Positions 5,019-6,502 of a DNA stretch of 6,502 nucleotides are shown here, one piece after another. Within the stretch, counting starts at the first letter, position 1, and each line of letters begins with the position of its first letter. The DNA lies in assembly GCA_030636465.1 (NCBI GenBank), contig DAOVWW010000087.1:1-6502 (forward strand). Reading direction: 5' to 3'. The notes under the pieces were generated by a model that was not told the origin of the DNA, ran no database searches, and was given only the letters and a program-made list of their open reading frames with translations. A program made the position numbers and the translations under genes. Source of the DNA: Gammaproteobacteria bacterium. Its GTDB lineage: Bacteria; Pseudomonadota; Gammaproteobacteria; BMS3Bbin11.

Positions 5019-6502
5019 GTGCATACCCGTCGTACTGAAGCCCTACCGGATAATATTCACTACAGGGAGACATTTAAATTACTTTTCCCGTATATATGGC
5101 GATATAAGTGGCGTGCTTTTCTTGCCCTGGGATTGCTGGTCTGCGCGAAAGTTGCCAATGTCGGCATCCCGCTGATCCTGAAAAACCTGGTTGATAGCCT
5201 CGATCCAACCCAGGCAGTGCTAATAGTTCCTGCCGCTTTATTGCTGGCATATGGCGCGTTGAGGTTTCTTACCACTCTATTCGGTGAGCTCAGGGATGTG
5301 GTCTTTGCCCGGGTCATTCAAAACACTATGCGTAATGCAGCGCTTGAGGTATTCAAGCATCTGCACAAACTTTCTTTACGCTTTCACCTGGATCGGCAGA
5401 CGGGTGGTCTTTCACGTGATATAGAACGTGGCGTGTCAGGAATCCGCTTCCTGATGAACTTCATGTTGTTTAATATTTTGCCGACACTGTTTGAAATAAC
5501 GCTGGTTATTACCATCCTGGCACAGCGTTTTGATATTCGATTCAGCCTGGTCATTATCCTCACCTTATCGATTTATATTGGCCTGACTTTGCTGATAACA
5601 GAGTGGCGCATGGCTTTTCGGCGCAAGATGAACCTGATGGATTCCCGCGCCAATACATCAGCTATCGATAGCCTGATCAACTATGAGACGGTGAAATATT
5701 TCAATAATGAAGACTATGAACTTGGCCGCTATGATGCATCCATGCAGCAGTGGGAAAAGGCAGCGGTTCGTAGTACGACATCATTGAGTTTGCTCAATTC
5801 TGTTCAGGGGCTGGTGATAGCAACAGGTGTGACCGTGCTGATGTTTATGGCCGCAGAGGAGGTCGCTAACGGTGTGATGACGGTTGGTGATCTGGTGATG
5901 GTGAATGCCTTTTTACTGCAGTTATTTATCCCTCTCAACTTTCTGGGTTTTGTTTACCGGGAGATCCGCCACTCGTTAGCCGATATGGAGCGTATGTTCA
6001 CATTACTGAAAACACCCGCAGAAGTTGAAGACAGGCCGGGTGCTAAAAATCTGGAGCTAGCTCAGGCCAGTGTTTCATTTGAAGGCGTGGGCTTCTCCTA
6101 TGACCAGCGTCGCCAGATCCTAAAGAATATTTCGTTCAAGATCCCAGCGGGCAAAACCGTTGCCGTAGTTGGCCACAGTGGTGCGGGTAAATCGACACTG
6201 TCGCGCCTGCTATATCGATTTTATGATGTCAATGAAGGGGCAATCAAAATTGACGGTCAGGATATACGTGACGTCACACAACAGAGTTTACGGCGGTCTA
6301 TTGGCATCGTGCCACAGGATACCGTGTTGTTTAATGATTCAATTTATTACAATATTGCCTATGGTCGTCCGGAAGCAGGGAAAGACGAAGTTATCAAGGC
6401 CGCAAAACATGCACATATCCACGATTTTATCGAATCTTTACCAGATGGCTATGACACCAGAGTTGGTGAAAGGGGCTTGAAGCTGTCCGGCGGTGAAAAA
6501 CA
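5019..6502 (+). CDS. Atm1/ABCB7-type ABC exporter half-transporter, 3'-truncated by window edge
   Basis: The visible 494 codons form a fused permease-ATPase that continues past the right edge. The membrane domain (about 30-315) has six hydrophobic helices. It carries Atm1-family hallmarks: PLILKNLVD (51-59), RQTGGLSRDIERG (126-138) and NYETVKYFNNE (221-231). The nucleotide-binding domain has A-loop Tyr361, Walker A GHSGAGKS (385-392) and Q-loop Gln433 in VPQD. The signature LSGGEK begins at Leu489 just as the window ends; Walker B, D and H motifs are not visible. Atm1/ABCB7 proteins are homodimeric inner-membrane exporters of glutathione-linked sulfur or metal species, tied to Fe-S maturation and heavy-metal tolerance. 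The start is a GTG at 5019, the only good initiator: no in-frame ATG occurs upstream as far as the stop at 4953, and the first internal one is codon 104, inside the membrane domain. The ribosome site (TGGA, 5005-5008) is weak and 10 bases away. Confidence 0.93.
   Translation, partial: MHTRRTEALPDNIHYRETFKLLFPYIWRYKWRAFLALGLLVCAKVANVGIPLILKNLVDSLDPTQAVLIVPAALLLAYGALRFLTTLFGELRDVVFARVIQNTMRNAALEVFKHLHKLSLRFHLDRQTGGLSRDIERGVSGIRFLMNFMLFNILPTLFEITLVITILAQRFDIRFSLVIILTLSIYIGLTLLITEWRMAFRRKMNLMDSRANTSAIDSLINYETVKYFNNEDYELGRYDASMQQWEKAAVRSTTSLSLLNSVQGLVIATGVTVLMFMAAEEVANGVMTVGDLVMVNAFLLQLFIPLNFLGFVYREIRHSLADMERMFTLLKTPAEVEDRPGAKNLELAQASVSFEGVGFSYDQRRQILKNISFKIPAGKTVAVVGHSGAGKSTLSRLLYRFYDVNEGAIKIDGQDIRDVTQQSLRRSIGIVPQDTVLFNDSIYYNIAYGRPEAGKDEVIKAAKHAHIHDFIESLPDGYDTRVGERGLKLSGGEK

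Noticed and set aside
6169..6480. A 103-codon plus-strand frame within the exporter gene
   Set aside because: It overlaps the Walker A to signature region of the ABC domain in another frame and shows no protein-like motif.

Overview
The window looks like a chromosomal segment of a Gram-negative bacterium with moderate GC, most likely a gammaproteobacterium. The evidence is a lipobox lipoprotein, a QmcA-type SPFH protein, a TtrS/TtrR-style two-component pair, an Atm1-type ABC exporter, and clear Shine-Dalgarno sites and intrinsic terminators. The species cannot be named from the sequence alone. I see no tRNA, rRNA, CRISPR array or insertion sequence, and no gap between genes exceeds about 185 bases.

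Left block, minus strand (1-591): the first 50 codons of a QmcA/stomatin-like membrane protein run off the left edge. A small predicted outer-membrane lipoprotein of unknown function lies upstream of it on the same strand. A 114-base gap (592-705) separates this block from the plus-strand genes and carries a good sigma70-like promoter for the kinase operon.

Central block, plus strand (706-4835): a 791-residue membrane sensor histidine kinase has a PhnD-type periplasmic binding ectodomain and an extra GAF-like module. It is followed with zero spacing by a FixJ/TtrR-type response regulator, then an intrinsic terminator. Next comes a separately transcribed, exported ModA/WtpA-like solute-binding protein that has no ABC permease or ATPase beside it and carries a CxxC pair. 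It ends in a textbook UUCG-loop terminator. The simplest reading is a signalling module: a ligand is sensed in the periplasm by the kinase ectodomain, the regulator is phosphorylated, and the orphan binding protein is either a target gene or a ligand-presenting partner. This link is inferred from adjacency only.

Right block, plus strand (5019-6502): the first 494 codons of an Atm1/ABCB7-type half-transporter, cut by the window edge inside the ABC signature motif. Its upstream region contains a perfect 9-bp inverted repeat overlapping a TATAAT, which is a strong candidate operator.

The most interesting items are the kinase, regulator and orphan binding protein as a possible uncharacterised sensing system, and the palindrome in front of the exporter.
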